DNA of 64,000 nt from Rhizobium sp. Root274 (GCF_001429245.1 NZ_LMJE01000007.1:1-64000), one strand, 5' to 3'; counted from the first letter of the stretch, positions 44,501 to 54,282 are shown. Made by a program: numbers and translations. Notes: generated from the letters alone by a model not told the origin.

Positions 44501-45532
44501 ATGACAGAACAGCAGGCAAGCGGGGTCATGGACCGGTCGACGGCACCGAAGGAACGGCCGACGCTGAAAACGATCGCCTTCATGACGGGTCTCGGCATCA
44601 CAACCGTGTCCCGGGCACTGAAGGACGCGCCCGATATCGGCGCGGAGACGAAAGAGCGCGTCCGTATGGTGGCCCGGCAGCTGGGCTATCAGCCTAACCG
44701 TGCGGGCGTGCGTCTGCGAACCGGAAAGACCAATGTCATCGCACTTGTTCTCGGCATCGACGAGGAAATCCTCGGCTTCTCCAACCAGATGGTCGTTGGA
44801 ATTTCGGAGGTCCTGTCCGGCACGCCTTACCATATCGTGGTAACGCCGCATGCCCATACCAAGGATCCGATGCTGCCGGTCCGCTACATCCTGGAGACGG
44901 GATCGGCGGATGGCGTGATCATTTCCCGCACGGAGCCCGACGACGCGCGGGTTCAGTTGCTGATGGAGCAGAACATGCCGTTCGCCACCCATGGGCGAAC
45001 GAACATGCGCGATGCCCATCCCTATCACGATTTCGACAATGAGGCCTTCGCCTTCAGCGCCGTCGAGCGGCTGGTGAAAAAGGGGCGCCGCCGGATTGCG
45101 CTTCTGCCGCCGCCGAGCAAACTCACCTATTACGAACACACCTTCAACGGCTTCATGCGGGGACTGAGGGCATTCGGGGCGGAAGAGGTGCCGCTGCACA
45201 TCAACATCGACGCGCCGCTCGAGCAGATCCGCGCTCGGGTGCAAGACCTGATGAGCGGGCCGGATGCTCCGGACGGGCTGGTTTCGTCGTCGGGCAGCAG
45301 TGCGATTGCCGCCAACGCCGGCATCGAGGCAGCGGGCTTGAGGATCGGCCGCGATCTCGATCTTGTTGCCAAGCAGAGCACGCCGATCCTGAAATGGATC
45401 CGGCCCGAGATCATCACGGTGCATGAGGATGTGCGGCAGGCGGGGCGCGAACTTGCCAAAGCAGTGATCGCCCGCATCGACGGTGTCGAGCCGCAACTGC
45501 TGCAGAGTATCAGCGAGCCTCGCTGGGACTGA
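44501..45532 (+). CDS. LacI-family transcriptional regulator
   Basis: The 343-residue protein has an N-terminal helix-turn-helix ([25 protein letters not shown], with the hinge following near [19 protein letters not shown]) and a periplasmic-binding-protein-like effector domain. It is divergent from the CUT1 transporter operon and is its most likely repressor, responding to the imported sugar or a derivative. The first ~18 residues before the helix-turn-helix are extra. Confidence 0.92.
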   Translation: MTEQQASGVMDRSTAPKERPTLKTIAFMTGLGITTVSRALKDAPDIGAETKERVRMVARQLGYQPNRAGVRLRTGKTNVIALVLGIDEEILGFSNQMVVGISEVLSGTPYHIVVTPHAHTKDPMLPVRYILETGSADGVIISRTEPDDARVQLLMEQNMPFATHGRTNMRDAHPYHDFDNEAFAFSAVERLVKKGRRRIALLPPPSKLTYYEHTFNGFMRGLRAFGAEEVPLHINIDAPLEQIRARVQDLMSGPDAPDGLVSSSGSSAIAANAGIEAAGLRIGRDLDLVAKQSTPILKWIRPEIITVHEDVRQAGRELAKAVIARIDGVEPQLLQSISEPRWD

Positions 45533-45590
45533 TCCTGCCGGAAACGCATTGGCGACGGGTATGCGGGGTTGCAGCCCCGCCTGCGCCCAC

Positions 45591-46769
45591 TCAGGCATAA
45601 GACGGCCGTTCGCCCTCGTGCCAGACGACAACGGAATTGCGGCCATTCACCTTTGCCGAGTGGAGGGCAGCGTCGGCCCGTTTCAGCAATTCGTCAGGCG
45701 TCACCTGCACCGCGCCATGGGCGACCCCGACGCTGACGGTCACGCTGACCAGGGCGTCGCCGAGCGCGAAGATCTGCTGGGCGACACTTTCGCAGATCAC
45801 ATGCCCGAGCGCCTCCGCCTTTTCCAGATCGCAAAAGGGGATATAGGCCGCGAATTCCGCACCGGCGAGGCGTCCGAGCAGCGCATGCTGCGGCAGTTCG
45901 CGGGCGATGAGATCGGCACAGGTCTTCAACACGTGGTCGCCGCCGGAATGACCGAAGCGATCATTGATCCGCTTGACGTGATCGACGTCGACATAGAGGA
46001 AGGCGCCCTCGCCGCGGACCTTCATTGATAGCGTCTGCAGCATGTCGAGGAAGGTGCCGCGATTGACAAGGCCGGTCAGCGTGTCGGTCGCCGCCGCCCA
46101 ATGATGCTCAAGCTGCAACCGCTCCTTGACCAGGATGTGGAGCGAAACTGCGGTCACGATCCCATGTAAGAGAAGCTCAAGCGCAAGCAGGCCGAACCAG
46201 AGCGACTGTTGCGGCAGGGAGGCCCCCTCGCCCGTCAACGACCAGGCCAGAGCCATGAGGACCGCAAGCATGGCGATGGCCCCATGCGCGCCGAACCAGT
46301 TCATGACCATCGGGCGGCTGGGCAGATGCTCCTCCCGCACGGATGTGCGAAGCTCCTGCACGACGAGACCCGCATAAATGCCGGTCAGCACACCCCAGAG
46401 CACCAGGGGCGCAATGATGCCCGTTTGGAAGATCGGCACGATGCTGGTGAGCGCCATCCACAAGAGCGGACCGGCAGACGCGAGATTGAGATCGACATCG
46501 CGGTGGTCGAAGCGCCGGGACCCCTGCCAGGCAAGCGCGAGGCTCATCAGCACGAGGCCGGGGCCAATGGTGACGCTGCCGAGACTGTAGGCGCCAGGAT
46601 AAAAGGCCATCAGTAGCGAACCGATAGAGGCCGTGCTGGCAGCGGCCGACCATACGAGAAATTCCTGCCGGCCCGGTTCCGTCCGCCAGTTGCGCCAGAA
46701 CAGCCAGGCGAACACTGCCTGCACAAGGAAACCGCAGAGCATGATGGTGGGAACGTTTACAAAGGACAT
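45591..46769 (-). CDS. Membrane GGDEF-domain protein with degenerate active site
   Basis: The 392-residue protein has six or seven N-terminal membrane segments (about residues 1-215) and a C-terminal GGDEF domain (about 225-390). The nucleotide region DVDHVKRINDRFGHSGGDHVL is nearly canonical, but the signature loop reads AGAEF (302-306) instead of GGDEF, losing the first Gly and the catalytic acidic third residue. Diguanylate cyclase activity is therefore doubtful; it may bind GTP or act as a sensor. It stands alone. The membrane region resembles a 6-7 helix sensory module. Confidence 0.88.
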   Translation of the reverse strand: MSFVNVPTIMLCGFLVQAVFAWLFWRNWRTEPGRQEFLVWSAAASTASIGSLLMAFYPGAYSLGSVTIGPGLVLMSLALAWQGSRRFDHRDVDLNLASAGPLLWMALTSIVPIFQTGIIAPLVLWGVLTGIYAGLVVQELRTSVREEHLPSRPMVMNWFGAHGAIAMLAVLMALAWSLTGEGASLPQQSLWFGLLALELLLHGIVTAVSLHILVKERLQLEHHWAAATDTLTGLVNRGTFLDMLQTLSMKVRGEGAFLYVDVDHVKRINDRFGHSGGDHVLKTCADLIARELPQHALLGRLAGAEFAAYIPFCDLEKAEALGHVICESVAQQIFALGDALVSVTVSVGVAHGAVQVTPDELLKRADAALHSAKVNGRNSVVVWHEGERPSYA

Positions 46770-46952
46770 AAAGAAAAGCCTCGATTGCGCACAACGACAT
46801 TAACCGTGTGACAACGCTAGGGCGCAGGCTTTAAACACTCCTCAATGTAATCATTAGGATTTGAACGATCCAGGTTTCTACACAGCCCTCTTCAGCGCAA
46901 TCCTAGCGTGCTGGCGGGTCTTGGAGACTGAAGACGCTTGTGCGCATTCCGG

Positions 46953-46985
46953 CACGAAAAAGCCCGCCTCTGATGGAGGCGGGCT
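46953..46985 (-). terminator. Intrinsic terminator of gnd
   Basis: AGCCCGCCTC (46961-46970) pairs with GAGGCGGGCT (46976-46985), loop of 5 nt. On the minus strand the stem is followed by a T-run. It lies 30 nt past the gnd stop. Confidence 0.88.
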
Positions 46986-47014
46986 GCTAAGCTTGAGGCA
47001 GGACGTGAGCGCTA

Positions 47015-48436
47015 TCAGAATTGCCCGGCCCACGGACCGTGGTGAATATCCTTGCCGTCAAGACGGTCGAAGCCATGGGCGCCGAAGAAGTCGCGCTGGG
47101 CCTGAATGAGGTTCGCCGTGCCGCGCCCGCGACGATAGGTGTCGAAGTAAGACAGGGCCGAAGACAAGGCCGGGATCGGCAGCCCTGCCAAGGCGGCATG
47201 GGCCACGACGCGGCGGAGCGCCCCGTCGGTGTCCTTGACGATGGAGGCGAAGGCCGGCGTCACCACAAGGTTCGGCACGTTCGGGTCCTTCGTGAAGGCC
47301 GAGGTGATCTCGTCGAGGAACTGCGAGCGGATGATGCAGCCGGCGCGCCAGATTCGGGCAATCGTCGGCATGGGCAGGGACCAGCCGAACTCGCCGGATG
47401 CGGCCGTCATGACAGCAAAACCCTGAGCATAGGCGGCAACCTTGGCAGCCAGCAGCGCATTCTCCAGATCGGCGATGAAGGCGGCACGATCTTTCGGTGC
47501 TTCAACGGCGGCGGGCAGGCCGAACAGCGTCTCGGCTGCCATGCGCTCTTCGCGCAGCGACGACAACACGCGACCGGCAACGGCAGCTTCAATGCCGGAG
47601 GCCGCGACCCCGAGGTTCTGCGCCTCAATGGCCGACCACTTGCCCGTACCCTTCTGGCCCGCGGCATCGACGATGATATCGACCATCGGTTTGCCCGTTT
47701 CCGGATCGGTCGCCTTCAGCACCTTCTCGGTGATCTCGATCAGGTAGGAGTTGAGGCGGCCCTTGTTCCACTGGCCGAAGATCTCGCCGATCTCGTGGGC
47801 CGAGAGCTTCAGGCCATCACGCAGAATGCCGTAGACTTCAGCGATCATCTGCATGTCGGCATATTCGATGCCGTTATGGATGGTCTTGACGAAGTGGCCG
47901 GCGCCATCGGTGCCGAGCCAGGCGACGCAAGGGTCCCCATTGAACTTGGCGGCAATCGAGGTGAGCACGGGCTCGACGCGCTTCCAGCTTTCTTCCGTGC
48001 CGCCGACCATGATCGACGGGCCATGACGGGCGCCTTCTTCACCGCCGGACACCCCCATGCCGATGAAGGTGAAGCCGGTGCCGGCGAGCTTCTCGAATCG
48101 AGCGACCGTATCCCGGAAATTGGCATTGCCGGCGTCGATCATAATGTCGTTCTGTGCCAGATGCGGCATCAGGGCGGCCATCTGCTGGTCGACGGCGTCG
48201 CCGGCCTTGATCATGATGATGATCGGGCGCGGCGGGCGGATGGCAGCGACAAACTCTTCGATCGTGTGGCAGCCGATGATCTGCCCGGCAAGATCGCCGG
48301 CCTCGCCGAGGAATTCGTCCGTGCGCGCTGGCGTTCGGTTGAAGACGGCAATCCGGTTCCCCTTTTCCGCAATGTTGAGCGCGAGATTGGAGCCCATGAC
48401 TCCGAGACCGATCAGTCCGATTTCTGCCTGCTGCAC
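47015..48436 (-). CDS. gnd: 6-phosphogluconate dehydrogenase (decarboxylating, NADP-dependent)
   Basis: The 473-residue enzyme converts 6-phosphogluconate to ribulose 5-phosphate, CO2 and NADPH in the oxidative pentose phosphate pathway. GLIGLGVMGSNLALNIAEKG and the cofactor segment FNRTPART mark the Rossmann domain; the catalytic Lys lies in GHFVKTIHNGIEY, and GVSGGEEGARHGPSIM is the family signature. Length is that of the long dimeric form. Monocistronic, with an intrinsic terminator. Cytosolic. Confidence 0.96.
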   Translation of the reverse strand: MQQAEIGLIGLGVMGSNLALNIAEKGNRIAVFNRTPARTDEFLGEAGDLAGQIIGCHTIEEFVAAIRPPRPIIIMIKAGDAVDQQMAALMPHLAQNDIMIDAGNANFRDTVARFEKLAGTGFTFIGMGVSGGEEGARHGPSIMVGGTEESWKRVEPVLTSIAAKFNGDPCVAWLGTDGAGHFVKTIHNGIEYADMQMIAEVYGILRDGLKLSAHEIGEIFGQWNKGRLNSYLIEITEKVLKATDPETGKPMVDIIVDAAGQKGTGKWSAIEAQNLGVAASGIEAAVAGRVLSSLREERMAAETLFGLPAAVEAPKDRAAFIADLENALLAAKVAAYAQGFAVMTAASGEFGWSLPMPTIARIWRAGCIIRSQFLDEITSAFTKDPNVPNLVVTPAFASIVKDTDGALRRVVAHAALAGLPIPALSSALSYFDTYRRGRGTANLIQAQRDFFGAHGFDRLDGKDIHHGPWAGQF

Positions 48437-48534
48437 GACGAGACCTCACTATGCAAAATACAAGAACGCGGGCTTTCTCGCATTCATGGCGCTTGGCGGC
48501 AAGGCAGAAATTTGATCGGACGGTAAAGGACCTG

Positions 48535-48690
48535 TCACGATGCGGGTTTGTCTTCGTCGTCGGTAATCACGCGCCATGCAGCGCCGTCTAGATCGTCATA
48601 CTGGCCGCTTTTCAGCGACCAGAGGAAGGCAAAGAGACCGAGACCGCCAAGGAAAAGCGCGATCGGAATGAGGAAGATCAGCATATTCAT
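48535..48690 (-). CDS. ccoS: cbb3-type oxidase assembly protein CcoS (FixS)
   Basis: The frame gives a 51-residue protein with one membrane segment (about 3-25, LIFLIPIALFLGGLGLFAFLW) followed by the conserved WSLKSGQYDDLDGAAWRV motif that defines CcoS. It starts with ATG 48690 overlapping the fixI stop (ATGA). CcoS is needed for assembly of the cbb3 oxidase, together with the copper ATPase FixI. It is the last gene of the fixGHIS operon. Confidence 0.93.
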   Translation of the reverse strand: MNMLIFLIPIALFLGGLGLFAFLWSLKSGQYDDLDGAAWRVITDDEDKPAS

Positions 48691-51002
48691 GCGGCAAGCC
48701 TCGGCTGTGCGGTGGGGCTAGCGGCGCGCGCGCCCGTTTCGACCTCTCCGCTTTGCACCTCTTTAAGGGTCAGGCGATTGAGCCTGAGCGCGTTGGCAAC
48801 GACGATGATCGAAGAGGTCGACATCGCGACCGCCGCGATCAACGGGGTCGCATAGCCGAGCAATGCGATCGGCACGGCAATGACGTTGTAGCCGATGGCG
48901 AGGGCAAAGTTCTCGCGGATCAGCCGCCCGGCGCGGCGAGAGGCCTCGATGGCAAAGGGGACGGCCTCCAGCCCATCACGCATGAAGACAAAATCGGCGG
49001 CCTGACGGCCAACATCGGCGGCCGTCGCCGGTGCCATGGAGACATGGGCGGCCGCAAGCGCCGGCGCATCATTGATGCCGTCGCCGACCATCAACAGCCG
49101 GCTCCCCTGTTCGGCAGCTTCCGCACAGGCTTCCGCTTTCTCGCGCGGATTGAGCCCCGAACGCCAGCTGTCGATCCCGAGTTCGCGAGCGATCTTGGCA
49201 ACGACCACGGCCCTGTCGCCCGACAGGATGGAGAGCCGGAAGCCGGAGGCCTTCAGCTGCCGAACCGCAGTCTCGGCGCGCGGACGCAGAATGTCCTCGA
49301 AATGGAAGGTGGCGATCTCCGCGCCATCGCGCGACAGCACCACTTCCGAATAGGGCGTGGCGATAAGTTCGGCCTTCGCCTCGCCGCAGGCGAAAGCACG
49401 GTGACCGAGCCGCCAAATGCCTTCAGAAGTTGCGGCCTCGACGCCGGCACCCGGAACCTCGCGCACGCCGTCGAAGCTGCGCGGCTGCAGCGTATAGGCG
49501 CTCCACAGAGCCCGCGACAGCGGATGGCGGGAATGGGCGGCAAGGCCTGCGGCAACCGCAAAAGCTTCGGCCGTGACCGAGGGACCATCGACGAGGCGCG
49601 GACGCCCAAGGGTCAGCGTTCCGGTCTTGTCGAAGGCGACGGCATCGACCTGCGCCAGCCGCTCCATCGCCGAGCCATCCTTGACCATGATGCCGGCCTT
49701 GAACAACCGGCCGGCGGCAACGACCTGCACGACAGGCACGGCGAGGCCAAGCGCGCAGGGGCAGGTAATGATCAGGACGGCGATCGCAACCATCATCGCG
49801 TGCTTCCAGTCGCCGTCATAGAGGCCCCAGGTGACGAAGGAGGTGATGGCGAGAAGGTGCACGGCGGGCGAATAGAACTGGGCGGCGCGGTCGGCGATCC
49901 GGCGGTAACGTGCCCTGCCCCCTTCGGCCGCCTCCATCAGGTGAATGATTTCTGCGAGGAAGGAATTGGTGACGGTGGCGGTCGTCGAAATGGTCAGCGA
50001 GCCTGTCAGGCTCAAGGTGCCGGCCTGAACGGCGCTGCCCGGTCCCACGGATTGCGGGGCGCTTTCGCCATTGACGATCGAGACGTCGAGATCGCTGTTA
50101 CCCGCAATCACCACGCCATCCACAGGAATGCGGTCGCCTGCGGCAATTGCAATACGGTCGCCGACCTTGATGTCTTCGACGGCGCGGTAATCCTGGGTGC
50201 CGAAATCACCGATCACCATGGCCCCACGCGGGCTGAGGCGTGCAAGCCCCGAAATCGCCGAGCGGGCGCGGTCGCGCATGACGTGGTCGAGCGTGCGACC
50301 GATCAGAAGAAAGAACAGCAGCGAAGCCGTGGCATCGAAATAGGCATGTTCGCCGTGATGGATGGTCTCCCACAGCGAGGCGGCATAGGACAGCGTGATG
50401 CCGATGGCGATCGGCACATCCATGTTGGTGCGGCCATGTTTCAGGGCACTCCAGGCGGATTGGTAGAAGAAGCGGCCGGCATAGATGAGCGCGGGCGCTG
50501 CGATCATCGCAGAGATCCAGTGGAACAGATCACGTGTCGCGGCATCCGCTCCCGACCAGACGGAAACCGACAGCAGCATGATGTTGGTGGCGGCGAAACC
50601 GGAGACGGCAACTGCACGGATCAGCTGATTGCGCAAAGAATCGGACGCTTCTTCGGCTGCCGTGAACAGATGCGACTCGTAGCCGGTGGAGGCGATGGCG
50701 CGGGGCAGCGAAACGGGGTCGGTCTCCACCCCGTCGACGCTTTCCTTCCACACGACGGAAACGCGTTTGGTGGAAAGATTGACCCTGGCACGCTCGACCT
50801 GCGCCAGCGCCTTGAGCGCATGCTCGACTGTCGTAATGCAGGTACCACAATGAACCGCCGGTACACTCAGATCGACCTGCCAGAGCCCCGGGCCAACCGC
50901 GCGGCTCGACAGCCTCAGTTCCTCGGCGGACGGCAGCGCATGCCCTGCCCGCTCGATATCGAGTGCCCCTTCCGATCCGGCTGCGCAGCAACTCATCGTC
51001 AT
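48687..51002 (-). CDS. fixI: Copper-translocating P-type ATPase CcoI (FixI)
   Basis: The 771-residue P1B-type ATPase has an N-terminal metal-binding domain with HCGTC (about residue 52), eight membrane helices, the copper channel motif CPC in ITCPCALGLAVP, the phosphorylation site DKTGTLT, and the hinge GDGINDAP. It delivers copper for assembly of the cbb3 oxidase rather than for detoxification. It overlaps fixH at its start and ccoS at its end by 4 nt each. Inner membrane. Confidence 0.95.
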   Translation of the reverse strand: MTMSCCAAGSEGALDIERAGHALPSAEELRLSSRAVGPGLWQVDLSVPAVHCGTCITTVEHALKALAQVERARVNLSTKRVSVVWKESVDGVETDPVSLPRAIASTGYESHLFTAAEEASDSLRNQLIRAVAVSGFAATNIMLLSVSVWSGADAATRDLFHWISAMIAAPALIYAGRFFYQSAWSALKHGRTNMDVPIAIGITLSYAASLWETIHHGEHAYFDATASLLFFLLIGRTLDHVMRDRARSAISGLARLSPRGAMVIGDFGTQDYRAVEDIKVGDRIAIAAGDRIPVDGVVIAGNSDLDVSIVNGESAPQSVGPGSAVQAGTLSLTGSLTISTTATVTNSFLAEIIHLMEAAEGGRARYRRIADRAAQFYSPAVHLLAITSFVTWGLYDGDWKHAMMVAIAVLIITCPCALGLAVPVVQVVAAGRLFKAGIMVKDGSAMERLAQVDAVAFDKTGTLTLGRPRLVDGPSVTAEAFAVAAGLAAHSRHPLSRALWSAYTLQPRSFDGVREVPGAGVEAATSEGIWRLGHRAFACGEAKAELIATPYSEVVLSRDGAEIATFHFEDILRPRAETAVRQLKASGFRLSILSGDRAVVVAKIARELGIDSWRSGLNPREKAEACAEAAEQGSRLLMVGDGINDAPALAAAHVSMAPATAADVGRQAADFVFMRDGLEAVPFAIEASRRAGRLIRENFALAIGYNVIAVPIALLGYATPLIAAVAMSTSSIIVVANALRLNRLTLKEVQSGEVETGARAASPTAQPRLAA

Positions 51003-51487
51003 TCTCCCGAAACGGTGATCCGGTGGGCTTCATGCATGACCAGTTTACCGTCCTTCTCCGCCTTCATTTCGACGATCCAGCTCCCGGCGAGAACCTCGCG
51101 GCTGGCGAGATAAACGCCGTCGCCGGCCGGTGTCAGAACCTGTTCGAAATCCTGATGTTCGCCAACCGGGCGCTTGAAATGGGCGATGACGCTGTCGGCG
51201 ACCACGGGCACATTGCCCGGGAGGGTCAGATGATAGCGGATGCCGTCACGCTTCACGGCGAGTTCGCCATTGATCCCCGTCGCCAGCATCTGGCGGATGG
51301 CTTCGGTCTTGCCGTTGAACTGCTGGCTGGCGACATAGGTGTTGGCAACCACCAGACCGCTCCAGGTCGACGTCGCAAGATAGGCCATGGTGAAGTTCAC
51401 GGCGATGATGATGCCGAAGAAGGCGATCATGACGGCCAGCATGTGGCGGCCGGTGAAGGTGAACGGCTTTGCGGCTCTGGCGGTCAT
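50999..51487 (-). CDS. fixH: FixH family protein (cbb3 oxidase maturation)
   Basis: The 162-residue protein has a single membrane anchor (about 15-36, GRHMLAVMIAFFGIIIAVNFTMAY) and a periplasmic domain. GRHM and the anchored architecture are typical of FixH. It is required for cbb3 oxidase assembly, exact role unclear. It overlaps fixG and fixI by 4 nt each, so the operon is translationally coupled. Confidence 0.93.
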   Translation of the reverse strand: MTARAAKPFTFTGRHMLAVMIAFFGIIIAVNFTMAYLATSTWSGLVVANTYVASQQFNGKTEAIRQMLATGINGELAVKRDGIRYHLTLPGNVPVVADSVIAHFKRPVGEHQDFEQVLTPAGDGVYLASREVLAGSWIVEMKAEKDGKLVMHEAHRITVSGE

Positions 51488-53070
51488 TTCTTGGCTCCCG
51501 GGGCATTGAAGATGGCAGTGTAATTGTCCTGCTCGGCGCTGTCCTTGTCCTTCGCGATGAAGGTGACTTCCTGGGTCGCGGACTTGGCATATTCGGCAGG
51601 CAGCGTGACGAAGACTTTGAGCGTGGTCGCTTCATCCGGCTCGACGGAAACGGTGAAAGTGCGGGCCGGCGGCTCGTTGACGCCATTGATCTTCATGACC
51701 GCCTCCGGAAGATTGTCGAGCGTGACCTCAATCTCGCGCGGTGTCGCGATCATGTTGAGCAGGCGAACCGTGTAGCCGTTGCGGATCGAACCATCCGATT
51801 CGAGGACGAACTGGGGATTGCGATCATGCAATACGTTCACCTCGAGCCGGTCGCGACCGACGAGAGAGATCAAAAGTCCGATCCCGACCGCGCTCCAGAC
51901 ACCCATGTAGAGCAAGGTGCGCGGCCGGAAAATCACGCGCCAGTCGAAGTGGCGGATCTTGTCGGAGAAGGATCCGTCGGCATTGCGAACCTTGGACGGC
52001 TGGATGGGTGTCGTATTGCCATTGGTGGCGAGCGCCATGTTCGACTGGTATTCCTCGAGCGTCGCATAGGCGATCAGGCCGCGCGGCTTGCCGGTCTTGT
52101 CCATGACGCTGTCACAGGCATCAATGCACAGCGCGCAGGTGATGCATTCGAGCTGCTGGCCGTCGCGGATGTCGATGCCCATGGGACAGACGACGACGCA
52201 GGCATTGCAGTCGACGCAATCGCCAACCGGCTCACCGGCTGCGATCGCCTTTTTGGCATGCCGGGTGCGCGGCTCGCCGCGCCAGTCGTTATAGGTGACG
52301 ACAAGCGACTTCTCGTCGAGCATCGCCGCCTGGATGCGCGGCCAGGGGCACATGTAGATGCAGACCTGCTCGCGCATCAGCCCACCGAAGACATAGGTCG
52401 TGGCCGTCAGGATGGCGACGGTGATATAGGCGACCGGGTCGGCCTGGCCGGTGAAGAAATCGACGGCAAGAGACGGCGCATCGGCAAAATAGAAGATCCA
52501 GGCACCACCGGTCGCGACCCCGATGGCAATCCAGGCGATATGTTTGCTCACCCGCTTCCAGATCTTGTCGAAGGTCCAGGGGGCACCTTCGAGCTTGATA
52601 CGGGCGTTTCGGTCACCCTCAATGAAGCGTTCGACCACAAGGAAGAGATCGACCCAAACGGTCTGCGGACAGGTATAACCGCACCAGGCGCGCCCGACCG
52701 CTGACGTGATCAGGAACAAGCCGAACCCCGCCATGACCAGCAGGCCCGCGACATAAATGAATTCCTGCGGCCAGATCTCGATGAAGAAGAAATAGAAGCG
52801 GCGATGGGCGATGTCGATCAAAACGGCCTGGTCCGGCGCATAGGGTCCACGGTCCCAGCGCAGCCACGGCGTCAGGTAGTAGATGCCGAGCGTGATCGCC
52901 ATGACAATCCATTTGAATTTGCGGAACTGGCCATTGGCACGCTTGGGGAAGATCTTCTTGCGCGCCTCGTAGAGCGGCTTGCGATTCTTCGCGGACATGA
53001 CCGCTTCGGCATCATGTCTTTCGATCTCGGCCGCCTCGGCGGCCTGGTTCTGATCGGCATGTATGTTCAT
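51484..53070 (-). CDS. fixG: cbb3 oxidase accessory ferredoxin-type protein CcoG (FixG)
   Basis: The 528-residue inner-membrane protein has four to five hydrophobic segments and two clusters of ferredoxin-type Cys (CVDCNACVVVCPMGID and CITCALCIDACD), with AWCGYTCPQTVW near residue 130. A C-terminal FixG-type immunoglobulin-like domain (about 400-528) follows. It reduces copper for delivery to the oxidase. Upstream, TTGACTTAAGTCAA at 53126-53139 is an FNR/FixK-type box. It begins the fixGHIS operon. Confidence 0.95.
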   Translation of the reverse strand: MNIHADQNQAAEAAEIERHDAEAVMSAKNRKPLYEARKKIFPKRANGQFRKFKWIVMAITLGIYYLTPWLRWDRGPYAPDQAVLIDIAHRRFYFFFIEIWPQEFIYVAGLLVMAGFGLFLITSAVGRAWCGYTCPQTVWVDLFLVVERFIEGDRNARIKLEGAPWTFDKIWKRVSKHIAWIAIGVATGGAWIFYFADAPSLAVDFFTGQADPVAYITVAILTATTYVFGGLMREQVCIYMCPWPRIQAAMLDEKSLVVTYNDWRGEPRTRHAKKAIAAGEPVGDCVDCNACVVVCPMGIDIRDGQQLECITCALCIDACDSVMDKTGKPRGLIAYATLEEYQSNMALATNGNTTPIQPSKVRNADGSFSDKIRHFDWRVIFRPRTLLYMGVWSAVGIGLLISLVGRDRLEVNVLHDRNPQFVLESDGSIRNGYTVRLLNMIATPREIEVTLDNLPEAVMKINGVNEPPARTFTVSVEPDEATTLKVFVTLPAEYAKSATQEVTFIAKDKDSAEQDNYTAIFNAPGAKK

Positions 53071-53125
53071 GGCACAAGGACCCTTTCTGATGCTCGCGTT
53101 GTCCCACCTCCACCGCCACCCCGCC

Positions 53126-53139
53126 TTGACTTAAGTCAA
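53126..53139. promoter_or_regulatory. FNR/FixK-type box upstream of fixG
   Basis: TTGACTTAAGTCAA is a perfect palindrome of the anaerobox form TTGAY-N4-RTCAA. It lies 55 nt upstream of the fixG start codon, consistent with low-oxygen activation by an FNR, FnrN or FixK protein. Confidence 0.82.
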
Positions 53140-53185
53140 GCAGCGGCGAAGCGCCGCAATCCCCGCGACGGACCGGACACCAGCA

Positions 53186-53219
53186 GAAAAGACAAAGGCC
53201 GCATCGGGGATGCGGCCTT
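53186..53219 (-). terminator. Intrinsic terminator of the ccoNOQP operon
   Basis: An 11-bp perfect stem (53195-53205 and 53209-53219) with 3-nt loop is followed on the minus strand by a TTTGTCTTTT tract. It lies 31 nt past the ccoP stop and upstream of the FNR box of fixG, so it separates the two operons. Confidence 0.85.
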
Positions 53220-53249
53220 CGTTCGTTGATCGATTGAGAGGATCGAGGC

Positions 53250-54116
53250 TTACTCGCCACCGCCCAGCGAATGCACGAAGACGGTGAGCTGCTTGACCGT
53301 GCTGTCGCCGAGACGCGCAGTCCAGGCCGGCATCACGCCGTGGCGCGGCTGGCGCACCTGGGCAGCGATCCCGGCTTCGCCGTCGACCTTGAGCCAGATG
53401 GCATCGGCAAGGTTCGGGGCACCGAAATCACGACCTCCCTTGGCATCTTCGCCGTGGCAGGAGGCGCAGTTGTCGGCAAAGACCTGCTTGCCCGGTTCGA
53501 CTAGAGCGGCATCGCTCGGCGTGCCGGTCAGGCTGATGACATAGGCTGCCACCTGCTTGATCTGATCAGCGTCGAGGATTTCGCCGAAGGCCGGCATTTC
53601 AGACACGCGGGTATCCGCATCGCCGTCATAACGGATGCCGTGGGCGATCGTGGTGTGGATCGATTCGAGATCGCCACCCCAGAGCCAATCGTCGTCGTTG
53701 AGGTTCGGATAGCCGGGGCCACCGGCGGCACCCGAACCATGGCAAGGCGCGCAGTTGACCTTAAAGGCGGCTGCACCGCCGGCAATGGCGAACTGGTTGA
53801 GCTCCTTGTCAGCGACGATCTGGTCGAGCGGAAGGGCCGCGATCTTGTCCAGATAGACCATCTGCGAGGTCTTGGCTGCCGCCAGTTCCTGCGCCACTTC
53901 GGCGCGGCTGGAATAACCCAGCAGCCCCTTGGTGTTGCTCGTGAGAAGCGGCCAGGCCGGATAGAAGACCGTATAGGCGATCGCCCAGAGGATGGTCACG
54001 TAGAAGGTCCAGACCCACCAGCGCGGCATGGGATTGTTCAGTTCGCGAATGCCATCCCATTCGTGACCGGTGGTTTCGACGCCGCTGATCTCGTCGATGT
54101 GTTTTTGGTCTGCCAT
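53250..54116 (-). CDS. ccoP: cbb3-type cytochrome c oxidase subunit III (di-heme)
   Basis: The 288-residue protein has an N-terminal membrane anchor (about 33-55) and two cytochrome c domains with CAPCH (about 121) and CASCH (about 217) heme sites, plus Met axial ligands in VSEMPAFGE and HGVMPAWT. It passes electrons from cytochrome bc1 to the catalytic core. It follows ccoQ by 3 nt. Periplasmic face. Confidence 0.96.
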   Translation of the reverse strand: MADQKHIDEISGVETTGHEWDGIRELNNPMPRWWVWTFYVTILWAIAYTVFYPAWPLLTSNTKGLLGYSSRAEVAQELAAAKTSQMVYLDKIAALPLDQIVADKELNQFAIAGGAAAFKVNCAPCHGSGAAGGPGYPNLNDDDWLWGGDLESIHTTIAHGIRYDGDADTRVSEMPAFGEILDADQIKQVAAYVISLTGTPSDAALVEPGKQVFADNCASCHGEDAKGGRDFGAPNLADAIWLKVDGEAGIAAQVRQPRHGVMPAWTARLGDSTVKQLTVFVHSLGGGE

Positions 54117-54119
54117 TTT

Positions 54120-54272
54120 TCAATCCTCCTTGAGAGGGATGCTGGCTGCATCATCGGCGGACTTCTTGCCGCCCGGACGGAGTGTGAAGACGACGACGCC
54201 GGCGAAGAACAGCGCCATGGCGAGCAGGCCCCAGCTGTCGGCGAAGTGACGCATGGCGGTATAGGTTTCCAT
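54120..54272 (-). CDS. ccoQ: cbb3-type cytochrome oxidase small subunit CcoQ
   Basis: The 50-residue protein starts with ATG 54272 and has one membrane segment (about 14-30, WGLLAMALFFAGVVVFTL) followed by a polar tail with PGGKKSADDAA. Position between ccoO and ccoP, length and sequence are those of CcoQ, which stabilises the oxidase. The open frame continues upstream but only this part is family-like. Confidence 0.93.
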   Translation of the reverse strand: METYTAMRHFADSWGLLAMALFFAGVVVFTLRPGGKKSADDAASIPLKED

Positions 54273-54282
54273 GGGTCTCTCC

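Noticed and set aside
48753-51113. Plus-strand open frame of 786 codons opposite fixI
   Set aside because: Shadow of fixI, which shows all P-type ATPase motifs on the other strand.
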